Assembly (NCBI RefSeq): GCF_030408715.1
Contig: NZ_CP047202.1
Span: 1,841,907 to 1,905,906, forward strand
Direction: 5' to 3'
DNA from: Corynebacterium confusum
GTDB lineage: Bacteria > Actinomycetota > Actinomycetes > Mycobacteriales > Mycobacteriaceae
Length of the DNA stretch: 64,000 nt
Part shown: positions 1 through 7,580 of the stretch, in pieces
Numbering within the stretch: the stretch's first letter is position 1
How the letters are laid out: each line of letters starts with the position of its first letter
Notes under the pieces: model-generated
The model's database searches: none
What the model was told of the DNA's origin: nothing
What the model saw: only the letters and a program-made list of their open reading frames with translations
Position numbers and translations under genes: made by a program

Positions 1-262
1 GAAAATAGCTCAGCAAGTATCGGCTCGGAATTCTTTGTCACCTTGGAAAATTTTATTTCTTCGGCTTTCGTAAAATTATTTCTATCCGACAGGCTTTGAT
101 AGCCCTAGAGAGCTTGTCCGGATCAGAAGTCCTCACCGCTGCTGTCACAAAGTGTTTCCCGAGAGAGCCCTTACTCCCCGCCTCATCCACGAAGTACGCC
201 ACTCCCTCTGTAGACAAAGGAAGGTGGACTTGAGGAGGGCTCTTGGGAGACAAGCTATCCAT
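1..262 (-). pseudogene. DUF3800-like protein, 5' part, frameshifted and cut by window edge
   Basis: The first ~55 codons (start ATG at 262) give an N-terminal motif FVDEAG, then LGKHFVTAAVRT, typical of the start of DUF3800 proteins (RNase H-like fold, often in mobile or defence contexts). The frame stops at 53-55 after IILRKPKK, but the next frame continues sensibly as KAEEIKFSKVTKN and then EPILAELF to the window edge. One missing A in the cgaaag stretch near positions 69-74 would join the two, so this is a -1 frameshift or a base-calling error. The segment is clearly more AT-rich than the rest of the window, suggesting acquired DNA. No good Shine-Dalgarno (SD) sequence precedes the ATG. 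The C-terminal part lies outside the window, so activity cannot be judged. Confidence 0.6.
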
Positions 263-345
263 GAGTTCAGTTTACCGAAGCCGTCCAGATCGAATTGTGT
301 ATTCTACCGAGTCTAAAACTCCGCAATCTCCAACACCAGCAAAGC

Positions 346-372
346 CCGCCCTGGTGTGTTCTCCCAGGGCGG
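346..372 (-). terminator. Terminator after DyP peroxidase gene
   Basis: A perfect 9-bp inverted repeat CCGCCCTGG / CCAGGGCGG (346-354 and 364-372, 9-nt loop) lies just downstream of the minus-strand DyP stop codon. Read on the minus strand it is followed by a short T stretch (GCTTT). Confidence 0.6.
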
Positions 373-384
373 TGCAATCAGTCC

Positions 385-1416
385 CTAGTCCTGCGGGTAG
401 AGCCCCTTGGCGGCGCTCAGCTGCGTGGCGGGCTGGCTGGGATCCGCCGGCGCGTCGTCGTCCGGCAGGAGGCCGGGGCGGACGTACTCGTCGGCGGCGT
501 CGATGAACTCCTGCGGCGGGGCGAAGAAGTTCGCGCCCGTCAGCGGGGTGGAGAAATCGAGGATGCGATCGTAGTTGCCGCGGGGCTCGCCTAGGAACAT
601 GCGGCGCAGCATCAGCTCGGTGACGCGGACGTCGTTAGCGTAGCTCATGAAGAAAGTGCCTTGCTCGCCGGTGCCCTTGCCGAAGGCCAGGTTGTCGCGG
701 ACGATCTCCAGGGAGTTGCCGTCGGCGTCCTCCACAGAGTTCAGGAAAACGTGGCTGTTGTGCGGCTTCTCGGCGTCGTCGAACTCGATGTCCTCGGCCT
801 TGGTGCGGCCGATAACGCGCTGCTGTTCCTCGACGCCAATCTTCTCCCAGTCCTTCAGGTTGTGGGTGTATTTCTGCTCCACGATGTAGCTGCCGCCGGC
901 CCACTGGCCCTCGGCAATCAGCGCGGCGTCGGCGCCGGCGCGCCCCTGCGGGGACTCGGTGCCGTCCACGAAGCCCAGCGGGTCGCGGAAGTCCATGTAG
1001 CGGAAGGCGTGGACTTCGTCGAGGGTTTCCACCTCGTCGCCCAACAGCCCCTTGATGCGGCGGGTCAGCTCGAAGGCACGGTCGAATTCGTCCGAGCGGA
1101 TATGGAAAAACAGGTCCCCGCCCGTCGAGGGCGCGGAGTGCTTGTCGCCCTCCAGCGGCACGAAGTCGTGCAGCCCCTCCGGCTTCGGCGCGGTAGACGG
1201 GTCGAAAAGCCGGTCCCACAACTGGGAGCCAATGCCCACCACGGCGCTCAGGTGTGAGTGCGGATCGCGGAAGCTGACGCCGTCGACGGTGCCGGACAGG
1301 CCGGTCAGGGCATCGATAGCCGCCTGCTCCTGACCTTCGGGCACCTTGAGGTTGATAAAGAAGGCCACCTTGGTCTGCGGCAGGATGATCGTCTGGGAAA
1401 GCTCATGGGGTTGCAT
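385..1416 (-). CDS. Dyp-type haem peroxidase (class B)
   Basis: A haem peroxidase that oxidises substrates with H2O2. The family signature GFVDGTESP lies at residues 148-156, and the B-type active-site set is visible: distal Asp ~151, proximal His ~222 (HNSHV), distal Arg ~240 and Asn ~242 (IVRDN). The length, 343 aa, fits the family. No Tat signal is present, so it is probably cytosolic; B-type enzymes are often encapsulin cargo, but no encapsulin gene is adjacent and the C-terminal tail has no obvious targeting peptide. The start was set at ATG 1416 because a perfect TATAAT (1424-1429) ends 7 nt upstream, the spacing of a leaderless transcript; an in-frame start at 1449 would lie upstream of that promoter. 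It follows wecB on the same strand but has its own promoter. Confidence 0.9.
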   Translation of the reverse strand: MQPHELSQTIILPQTKVAFFINLKVPEGQEQAAIDALTGLSGTVDGVSFRDPHSHLSAVVGIGSQLWDRLFDPSTAPKPEGLHDFVPLEGDKHSAPSTGGDLFFHIRSDEFDRAFELTRRIKGLLGDEVETLDEVHAFRYMDFRDPLGFVDGTESPQGRAGADAALIAEGQWAGGSYIVEQKYTHNLKDWEKIGVEEQQRVIGRTKAEDIEFDDAEKPHNSHVFLNSVEDADGNSLEIVRDNLAFGKGTGEQGTFFMSYANDVRVTELMLRRMFLGEPRGNYDRILDFSTPLTGANFFAPPQEFIDAADEYVRPGLLPDDDAPADPSQPATQLSAAKGLYPQD

Positions 1417-1423
1417 GTCCCCA

Positions 1424-1429
1424 ATTATA
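1424..1429 (-). promoter_or_regulatory. -10 box TATAAT for leaderless DyP mRNA
   Basis: Perfect TATAAT on the minus strand ending 7 nt before ATG 1416, with no SD between. This places the transcription start on or next to the A of the start codon. Confidence 0.7.
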
Positions 1430-1471
1430 GAAGGTCGGGTGCGCCCCAACCGGCGGAACGCAGCGTCAAAT

Positions 1472-1487
1472 CCCGCCGCGGGGCGGG
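1472..1487 (-). terminator. Short hairpin after wecB
   Basis: CCCGCC / GGCGGG stem with a 4-nt loop just past the wecB stop, followed on the minus strand by ATTT. Short, but well placed as an intrinsic terminator. Confidence 0.45.
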
Positions 1488-1491
1488 CACG

Positions 1492-2649
1492 CTAGTCAGC
1501 GGCAGACGGCGCGAAGTCCGGCAGGCGCTCGCCCAGGCCGAACAGGTTCGCGATGGCGGCCACCGAGCGCGCCGCGCCCTGGCCGTCGCCGTAGGGGTTG
1601 ACCGCATTCGCCATGGCGGCGTAGGCGGCGTCGTCCTCAAGCAGGAGACGAGCCTCCGCGGTGATGAGGTCGCGGTCGGTACCCACCAGCTTGACGGTGC
1701 CGGCCACGACGGCCTCGGGGCGCTCGGTATTCGAGCGCATCACCAGCACCGGCTTGCCCAGCGCCGGGGCCTCCTCCTGGACTCCGCCGGAGTCGGTCAG
1801 GATGATGCTCGCGCGGTTTTGCAGCTGGGTGAACTGGTCGTACGGTAGCGGGTCGGTGATGATGACGTTGTCCAGATTTTCTACCTCCGGCAGCACCGCC
1901 TGGCGCACCTTCGGGTTCAGGTGCAACGGCAAGGCGAAGTAGGTGTCTGGATATTCTGTGGCCAGGTCGGCGACCGCGTCGCCGATATTCTTCATCGCGT
2001 CCAGGTTCTCCCGGCGGTGAGTGGTCACCACGACCAGGCGCTTATCCGTGGCCGCGGCGGCCTGCAGCGCCGGATCGGCGAACTCGGTGTCCCAGCCGGC
2101 GGCCTCGAGCAACGCGTCGATGACGGTGTTGCCCGTGACCACGATGTCCTTGCTGCGGAAGTTCTCCTTGCGCAGGTTTTCCATCGCGCCCTCGGTCGGC
2201 GCCAAGTGCAGGGCCGCGACCTGCCCGATGATCCGGCGGTTGGCCTCCTCCGGGAACGGGGAAGAGATATCGCCGGTACGCAGACCAGCCTCCAGATGGA
2301 TGACCTTGACGCCGCGCTGGAAGCCGGCCAGCGCCGCGGCCATCGCGGTGGAGGTATCCCCCTGGGAGATGATCGCGTCCGGGTTCTCCTGAGCGATGAC
2401 CTCGTCCAGGCCCACCAGCGCGCGGGAGACCAGTTCGTTTAAGCCCTGCCCCGGCTTCATCAGGCCCAGATCGTGGACCGGAGTAATCCCGAACATGGAG
2501 TTGACCTGCTCGAGCATCTCCTTGTGCTGGCCGGTGGACACCGGCACGGATTCAAAACGATCATCCTGGTCGAGGGCCTTGATGACCGGCGCCACCTTGA
2601 TGGCTTCTGGGCGGGTACCGTAGACCGTCATGATCTTCGGGGCAGGCAT
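1492..2649 (-). CDS. wecB: UDP-N-acetylglucosamine 2-epimerase (non-hydrolysing)
   Basis: Interconverts UDP-GlcNAc and UDP-ManNAc in the cytosol, feeding cell-surface polysaccharide synthesis. At 385 aa it has the normal length. Visible family motifs are YGTRPEAIK at residues 10-18, GDTSTAM near 97, EAGLRTGD at 120-127, THRREN with His211, and DSGGVQEEA near 290. The ATG start is supported by an AAGGAG SD 4-5 nt upstream. No other polysaccharide genes lie nearby, so the end product cannot be inferred. A 31-aa ORF and a 170-bp gap precede it. Confidence 0.92.
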   Translation of the reverse strand: MPAPKIMTVYGTRPEAIKVAPVIKALDQDDRFESVPVSTGQHKEMLEQVNSMFGITPVHDLGLMKPGQGLNELVSRALVGLDEVIAQENPDAIISQGDTSTAMAAALAGFQRGVKVIHLEAGLRTGDISSPFPEEANRRIIGQVAALHLAPTEGAMENLRKENFRSKDIVVTGNTVIDALLEAAGWDTEFADPALQAAAATDKRLVVVTTHRRENLDAMKNIGDAVADLATEYPDTYFALPLHLNPKVRQAVLPEVENLDNVIITDPLPYDQFTQLQNRASIILTDSGGVQEEAPALGKPVLVMRSNTERPEAVVAGTVKLVGTDRDLITAEARLLLEDDAAYAAMANAVNPYGDGQGAARSVAAIANLFGLGERLPDFAPSAAD

Positions 2650-2822
2650 TACGCTCCTTCGGCGGATTTAGGAATCCAAAATGAGTGGGTTAACTTGTTA
2701 AGACCTTACCGAGGCCGAAACAATCCCGCTAACGTGATGCCGCCCGCAGGAGGGTGAATTTCGCGCGCTTCCCCGCCGCGCCCGCACGGACTCGCCACTC
2801 GCGCCGTTTCGCGCGGTCTTTT

Positions 2823-2918
2823 CTATGCCGATTCCTGTGAACCCGCCAGCAACAAAGCGGCCCACGCCAGGCCCGCTGCGGTCTCATTAGCAGCGGGTAC
2901 GGCCGGCATCATTCCCAT
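2823..2918 (-). CDS. Putative 31-aa hydrophobic small protein
   Basis: An ORF too short for ordinary gene calling. It starts at ATG 2918 with a strong SD (AGGGGG, 4-5 nt spacing) and a TATATT-like -10 element just upstream (around 2930-2940). The product begins MGMMPAVPAANETAAG and has a hydrophobic core (LAWAALLLAG), so it could be a short membrane-associated peptide or a translated leader for the downstream minus-strand wecB, 170 nt away. No homologue is recognised. Promoter, SD and ORF in proper order are visible; function is unknown. Confidence 0.4.
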   Translation of the reverse strand: MGMMPAVPAANETAAGLAWAALLLAGSQESA

Positions 2919-3015
2919 GTCCACCCCCTAAATATATAGTGCCGAATGCATATACGGAAGACTAAGAAAACACTTCGCCGCCCTCACCCCCGTTCGGGCG
3001 GGGAAGGAAAATAGG

Positions 3016-3021
3016 TAGGCT
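3016..3021 (+). promoter_or_regulatory. Probable -10 (TAGGCT) for YtxH-like gene
   Basis: TAGGCT about 60 nt upstream of the ATG at 3082; a GGGAG SD lies 13 nt before the start. No convincing -35. The gap 2650-3081 otherwise holds only the small ORF at 2823-2918 and GC-rich hairpin-like sequence near 2987-3003. Confidence 0.4.
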
Positions 3022-3081
3022 GGGAGCGTAAAAAGCACCACACCTATCGCCGATTTTTCAAAAGGGAGTAATCTACCGCCC

Positions 3082-3354
3082 ATGATTCAGTTCGTTGTTG
3101 GCGCCGCAGCCGGGTACGTCTTCGGCACTAAGGCCGGCCGCAAGCGTTATCACCAGATCAAGGGTGCCTACCAAAAGGCCGTCAATTCCCCCGCCACCAA
3201 GTCCGCCTTGCGCTCCGCACGCAAGGCCGTGGCCAACCGGCTGGACCCGGAGCCGCGCATGCGGGAGGTCAAGGACCTGCGTTCCCGCGGCACTCGGTCG
3301 ACCAGGCAGCCGGATATCCCCCGGGATCGCATCTACGAACCCGACGAGGACTAG
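3082..3354 (+). CDS. YtxH-like small conserved protein
   Basis: 90 aa beginning MIQFVVGAAAGYVFGTKAGR, the short hydrophobic glycine-zipper start plus KAGR turn typical of small YtxH-like proteins in Actinobacteria. The rest is basic and helical (ALRSARKAVANRL), ending in a charged tail with several Arg-Asp pairs. A single N-terminal membrane-inserted helix with a cytosolic tail is likely. The role is unknown. It is a single-gene unit with its own promoter and terminator, convergent with dnaG. Confidence 0.75.
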   Translation: MIQFVVGAAAGYVFGTKAGRKRYHQIKGAYQKAVNSPATKSALRSARKAVANRLDPEPRMREVKDLRSRGTRSTRQPDIPRDRIYEPDED

Positions 3355-3384
3355 CCTCGCTTAATCTCGATTAGCCAGACACGC

Positions 3385-3412
3385 GCGCGGGCCCAGTACG
3401 GCCCGCGCTTTA
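3385..3412 (+). terminator. Intrinsic terminator after YtxH-like gene
   Basis: Perfect 9-bp stem GCGCGGGCC / GGCCCGCGC (3385-3393, 3400-3408) with a 6-nt loop, followed by TTTAT. Confidence 0.8.
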
Positions 3413-3474
3413 TCTGTGCCTTATTCATGCCGACCGCCGGCGGGTGGCCTAGGCCTGGGGGTGCCTTGGGCGTG

Positions 3475-5391
3475 CTACAGCGCCCGCTCGTTGAGCTCGC
3501 GGCGGGCTTGCTCCAGGGCGACCAGATCAGCGAAGAGGCTGTTGTAGGCGCGCTCGTCGTCGCTGGGGCGCATGCGCCCCAGGCGCGCCTTGAGCTGGGC
3601 GATCTGGTCGGCCACGCGGGATTCCTGCAGGCGGGACAGCACGGAGTCAGCATAGCTTTCCAGCGGGATGTCGCCGGTGGGCAGGATGGTTTCCACGGCC
3701 AGCTCCGAGACGAAGTTGCGGCCGGTGAGATCGCGCATCTGCCCGGCGACAGCGGCGAGCCACTCGACGTTGGGCAGCTGCGCGCCGCGCACGGCGCCGC
3801 CTTCTGCGGCGATGGCCTCCCGCACCATTCGGTAGGCGTCGTTGGTATAGGAGTCCGCCGGCAGGCCGTCGAAGTACTCGCCCACCACGGCCGGGTGCTG
3901 GAGGGCCAGCTTGAGGGCCTCGCGCTGCGGCCACAGGTGGGTCTCGTTGGGGCTGGGCGGGCGGATGGCCGGCACGTCCTGCTGCGCGGGTTGGGCCTGC
4001 GCGTTGTCGAAGCGCTTGGCCTGCATGACCGGCTTGCGCTGGGCGTTGGAGCGGTTGTCGCGGGCGGCCTGGTCGACCTGGTGCATGACCTCTTCCGGAT
4101 CCGGCCAGCCCACCCAGCCGGCCAGGCGGCGGGCGTATTCGCGCTGCAGGGGCTTGTCGCGGATCTGTGCGACGACGGGGACCGCGCGGCGCAGGGCCTG
4201 CAGGCGGCCTTCGGCGGTATCGATCCGGTAGCCGGAAATCAGCGACTCGATGACGAACTCGAACATGGGGATGCGGTCGGCGACCAGCTCGCGCACGGCG
4301 GCATCGCCGCGCTTGAGCCGCAGATCGCACGGGTCCATCCCGTCCGGGGCGATGGAGACGAAGGACTGACCGGTGAATTTCTGCTCGCCCTCGAAGGCGC
4401 GCAGGGCGGCCTTCTGCCCGGCCTCGTCGCCGTCGAAGGTGTAGATGAGCTCGCCGTTGAAATAGCTGTCATCCAGCATCAGGCGCCGCAGCAGCTGCAG
4501 GTGTTCCCCGCCGAACGCCGTGCCGCAGGAGGCGACCGCGTTGGGCACCCCGGCGGCGTACATGGCCATCACGTCCGTGTAGCCCTCCACGATGACGGCC
4601 TGGCGCTGCTTGGCGATGTTCGACTTCGCCACGTCCAGCCCAAAGAGCACCTTGGACTTGTGGTAGAGCATGGTCTCCGGGGTGTTCATGTACTTGCCCA
4701 GGTTGTCGTCGTCGAAGAGCTTGCGCGCGCCGAAGCCGATGACGTTGCCGGCCATGTCCTTGATCGGCCAGAGCAGGCGGCGGTGGAAGCGGTCGATGGG
4801 GCCGCGGCGGCCCATCTTGGACAGCCCGGCGGCTTCCAGCTCCTCGTAGTCGAAGCCCATGCGCAGCAGGTATTTGGTCAGCGTGTCCCAGCCGTCCGGG
4901 GCGTAGCCGCACTCGAAGTCGTAGATGACCTGCTGGGAAAAGCCGCGGTCGAGCAGGAAGTTGCGGGCCGTAGCGGCCTCCGGGGTCTCCAGCTGCTGGC
5001 GGTAGAACTCGTGCGCGGCCTTGTTGGCCTGGATGAGCCGCTGGCGGGTGCCCGGTTTCACGTCGCGGGCGCCGGTGGTCCCGCCCTGGTAGTTGATGTG
5101 GTAACCGATCTTCTGCGCGACAGCCTCGACGGCTTCCGGGAAGCTGAGCTGCTCCATCTCCATGAGGAAGGTGAACACGTCGCCGCCCTTGCCCGTGGAA
5201 AAGCAGTGGAAATAGCCGCGCTGGGGGCGCACGTGGAAGGACGGGGTCTTTTCGTCCTTGAAGGGAGATAGGCCTTTCATGGAGTCGTGCCCCGCCGGTT
5301 TGAGCTGGACGTATTCGCCCACGATCTCCTCAATCGGTGCACGCTCTCGGATCTGCTGAATATCGCTTTCCGGAATCCTGCCTCGCGCCAT
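3475..5391 (-). CDS. dnaG: DNA primase
   Basis: Synthesises RNA primers at the replication fork. Domains in order (638 aa): N-terminal CHC2 zinc-finger region (residues ~35-72), TOPRIM catalytic core with EGYTD at 269-273 and DGDEAG at 320-325, and a C-terminal helicase-binding region. The zinc finger is unusual: where canonical primases have C-x2-H...C-x2-C, this protein has Ser42, Lys45, Cys63 and Thr66, so three of four ligands are gone. I recall similar changes in other corynebacterial primases. Start set at ATG 5391: TACGCT ends 7 nt upstream (leaderless) and the protein begins MARGRIPESD as in homologues, whereas an in-frame start at 5448 would add a poor extension. It lies divergent to the RNase gene. 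Confidence 0.95.
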   Translation of the reverse strand: MARGRIPESDIQQIRERAPIEEIVGEYVQLKPAGHDSMKGLSPFKDEKTPSFHVRPQRGYFHCFSTGKGGDVFTFLMEMEQLSFPEAVEAVAQKIGYHINYQGGTTGARDVKPGTRQRLIQANKAAHEFYRQQLETPEAATARNFLLDRGFSQQVIYDFECGYAPDGWDTLTKYLLRMGFDYEELEAAGLSKMGRRGPIDRFHRRLLWPIKDMAGNVIGFGARKLFDDDNLGKYMNTPETMLYHKSKVLFGLDVAKSNIAKQRQAVIVEGYTDVMAMYAAGVPNAVASCGTAFGGEHLQLLRRLMLDDSYFNGELIYTFDGDEAGQKAALRAFEGEQKFTGQSFVSIAPDGMDPCDLRLKRGDAAVRELVADRIPMFEFVIESLISGYRIDTAEGRLQALRRAVPVVAQIRDKPLQREYARRLAGWVGWPDPEEVMHQVDQAARDNRSNAQRKPVMQAKRFDNAQAQPAQQDVPAIRPPSPNETHLWPQREALKLALQHPAVVGEYFDGLPADSYTNDAYRMVREAIAAEGGAVRGAQLPNVEWLAAVAGQMRDLTGRNFVSELAVETILPTGDIPLESYADSVLSRLQESRVADQIAQLKARLGRMRPSDDERAYNSLFADLVALEQARRELNERAL

Positions 5392-5468
5392 GTGTAATAG
5401 CGTACCCAGCGCGGCAAACCGGCGCCCAATTTCGGTATCGGCTGGCACACCTGTTAGAACTTAAAGCC

Positions 5469-5957
5469 ATGGCGAAAAGCGGTAGCTCCCAAAAATCGTG
5501 GCCGGTGGCCCTTGGCGGGCTCGCGGTGGTTCTCATCGCGGGCTACTTCGGCCTCGACTTAGGCGGCAATAGCTCCGGCTCGGGTACGGGCTCGGAGACC
5601 GGTTCCGGCGGCACGGGGAGCACAGTAAGCTCGGAGACTGCCGTGTCGGCCGAGAATGACACCTGCGAGCTGTCCAGCCTGCCGGAGGAGGCCGCTGAGA
5701 CCGTGGAGACCATCCAGGCCGGCGGGCCCTACCCGCACCCGGACAATGACAACCAGCGCTTCGGCAACTACGAGGGCGTCCTGCCGGATCAGGCCTCCGA
5801 CTACTACCGCGAGTACACCGTGGAGACCCCGGGGATCAACCACCGCGGCGAGCGCCGGATCGTGACCGGCGGCGGCAGCGAGACCGACCCCGAGCGCTGG
5901 TACTACACCTCCGACCACTACGAAAGCTTCTGCGAGATCCCAGATGCCGAACACTAA
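5469..5957 (+). CDS. Barnase/RNase T1-type secreted or membrane-anchored ribonuclease
   Basis: A guanyl-type ribonuclease of the microbial RNase (N1/T1) superfamily. The 162-aa product has an N-terminal hydrophobic segment (residues ~12-30), a Gly/Ser/Thr linker (~31-55), then the catalytic domain. Visible catalytic features are the Glu in YREYTV, the Arg pair in RRIVTGG, and the His in DHYESF, matching the general base, Arg and His of barnase-like enzymes. Start ATG 5469 chosen because upstream in-frame codons fall in the dnaG 5' region. Its stop overlaps the start of the barstar gene by 14 nt, a toxin-immunity arrangement. Probably exported and inhibited in the cytosol by the neighbour. Confidence 0.85.
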   Translation: MAKSGSSQKSWPVALGGLAVVLIAGYFGLDLGGNSSGSGTGSETGSGGTGSTVSSETAVSAENDTCELSSLPEEAAETVETIQAGGPYPHPDNDNQRFGNYEGVLPDQASDYYREYTVETPGINHRGERRIVTGGGSETDPERWYYTSDHYESFCEIPDAEH

Positions 5958-6189
5958 ACGCGTACTGATAACGGACCGCCTGCGCAGCGAGGCCGACTTC
6001 TACCGGGCGCTGGGCAACCTGCGCCAGGCCGGCGAGCGCCCCGCCCCGCGCAACCTCGACGCCCTGGCCGACTTCCTGCGCGAGCTCGGCCTGGATTCCA
6101 TCGTCTGCGCCGACTGGTGCCTGCCGGAGGCGGACTCGCGGCGCTTGCGCCGGGTGCTCGACGACCTCGACGTGCGCCTGCTGCGCTAG
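5944..6189 (+). CDS. Barstar family RNase inhibitor
   Basis: 81-aa cytosolic protein expected to bind and block the active site of the RNase encoded immediately upstream. The central NLDALADFLRELG segment followed by an acidic patch (ADWCLPEAD) matches the barstar fold. The ATG lies inside the last codons of the RNase gene (14-nt overlap), so the two are translationally coupled. No other member of a contact-dependent or polymorphic toxin system is nearby. Assignment rests on the motif and on the paired arrangement. Confidence 0.85.
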   Translation: MPNTKRVLITDRLRSEADFYRALGNLRQAGERPAPRNLDALADFLRELGLDSIVCADWCLPEADSRRLRRVLDDLDVRLLR

Positions 6190-6232
6190 CCGCGTCTATT
6201 CGCGGCGAGTTCTACCTGGTTGTGCGTCGTGC

Positions 6233-7540
6233 CTAGTCGTAGAAGCCGGCTAGGTCCGCGGACTGGCGGGCCAGCCGCTCTAGGCGGGACTCGGTCATGG
6301 ACGCGATCTGGTCCACGATGACGCGGCAGCGCTGCGCCGGGGTCTCCGCCTGGTCATACCAGAGCCTGAACATCGGGTCCAGCGCCCCCGGCGCGCCGGC
6401 GGTCAGGTAGTCGAAGACGCGGTAGATGCGCTCGCGCTGCCTATCCTGGCGGGCCAGGTGGGTCGGCTCGTCCATGACGTAGAGGACCGCGATGGTCTTC
6501 AGCAGCCGGACCTCCGCGTCCGCTAGCGGCGGGACCACTAGGCGCCCGTGCTGGCGGCCCAGCTGGTTGCTGTCCAAAAGGTCCGCGTTGGCCGCCCGCG
6601 TGGCCTCCACCGTCGCGCCGACGTAGCGACCCACCAGCTCCGAGGTCAGCTGCTTGAGCGCGACGTAGTCGTCCAGGGTGTGGTTGAAGTCCGCGGCGCG
6701 GTTGACCACTGGCAGGCGACGCAGGGAATCGGCGGCGGCGAGCAGCTCCTCGGCCGTGCCGCCGAAGGCGTGCGCGCCCTTGTCGGCCAGGGCGGCCAGC
6801 TCCACCAGATCCCAGAGCACCTGCAGCGAGATGCGGCCGGAGACCACCCCATCCTCGACGTCGTGGACGGAATAGGCGATGTCGTCCGAGAAGTCCATGG
6901 CCTGGGCCTCCATGGAGGGCAGGTCGTCGGCGTGCCCGGCGCGCAGCCACTCGAGCGTGGCTGCGTCCTCGTCGTAGCAGCCGTATTTGCGGTTGATCGT
7001 GCCGTCCGGGTTGGTTTTGGTGCGCGGGTATTTGCACGCCGCGTCCAGGGCCGCGCGCGTCAGGTTGAGTCCGTAGGAGGTCTCACTTTCCGCGCCGGCC
7101 CCGAGGATCTTCGGCTCCAGAAAACTCAGGATGCGGAGCGTCTGCGCGTTGCCCTCGAAGCCGCCGCAGTCCGCGGCGACCTCGTTGAGCGCGTTCTCGC
7201 CGTTGTGCCCGTAGGGCGGGTGGCCGATGTCGTGGGTCAGGCCGGCCATGTCGCACAGGTCCGGGTCCAGCCCCAGGCCGGAGCCGATGCCGCGGGCGAT
7301 CTGGGCGACCTCTAGCGAGTGAGTCAGCCGCGTGCGCGGGGTGTCCCCGTCGTGGGGGCCGACCACCTGGGTCTTGTCGGCCAAGCGGCGCAGCGCGGCC
7401 GAGTGCAGCACGCGGGCGCGGTCACGGGCGAAGGCGCCGCGGTGGTCGGCATCGGCAGCGCTGCCGGAAGGAAAGCTCGAGCCCTTGGCCCCTTCCGGGC
7501 TGCGGCGGGCGCGATCGGCGGGTTGGTAGCTATAGGTCAC
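6233..7540 (-). CDS. dgt: Deoxyguanosinetriphosphate triphosphohydrolase (dGTPase), HD family
   Basis: Hydrolyses dNTPs, mainly dGTP, to nucleoside and triphosphate, controlling dNTP pools. The metal-binding HD motif is intact: His74 (LTHSLEVAQ), His103-Asp104 (LTHDIGHPP), His107 and His112 (GHNGEN). 435 aa. The GTG start at 7540 has TAGACT ending 6 nt upstream with no SD, consistent with a leaderless mRNA. It lies close to dnaG, an association I recall from mycobacteria and C. glutamicum. Convergent with the RNase/barstar pair. Confidence 0.92.
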   Translation of the reverse strand: MTYSYQPADRARRSPEGAKGSSFPSGSAADADHRGAFARDRARVLHSAALRRLADKTQVVGPHDGDTPRTRLTHSLEVAQIARGIGSGLGLDPDLCDMAGLTHDIGHPPYGHNGENALNEVAADCGGFEGNAQTLRILSFLEPKILGAGAESETSYGLNLTRAALDAACKYPRTKTNPDGTINRKYGCYDEDAATLEWLRAGHADDLPSMEAQAMDFSDDIAYSVHDVEDGVVSGRISLQVLWDLVELAALADKGAHAFGGTAEELLAAADSLRRLPVVNRAADFNHTLDDYVALKQLTSELVGRYVGATVEATRAANADLLDSNQLGRQHGRLVVPPLADAEVRLLKTIAVLYVMDEPTHLARQDRQRERIYRVFDYLTAGAPGALDPMFRLWYDQAETPAQRCRVIVDQIASMTESRLERLARQSADLAGFYD

Positions 7541-7546
7541 CCTGCC

Positions 7547-7552
7547 AGTCTA
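7547..7552 (-). promoter_or_regulatory. -10 box TAGACT for leaderless dgt mRNA
   Basis: TAGACT on the minus strand, 6 nt before GTG 7540; no SD in between. Confidence 0.5.
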
Positions 7553-7580
7553 AACGCCGGGCCGGGCCGCGGCCGGTTGG

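Noticed and set aside
3427-5271. 614-aa plus-strand ORF
   Set aside because: Lies entirely antisense to dnaG; long opposite-strand ORFs are expected at this GC content, and it has no recognisable domain.
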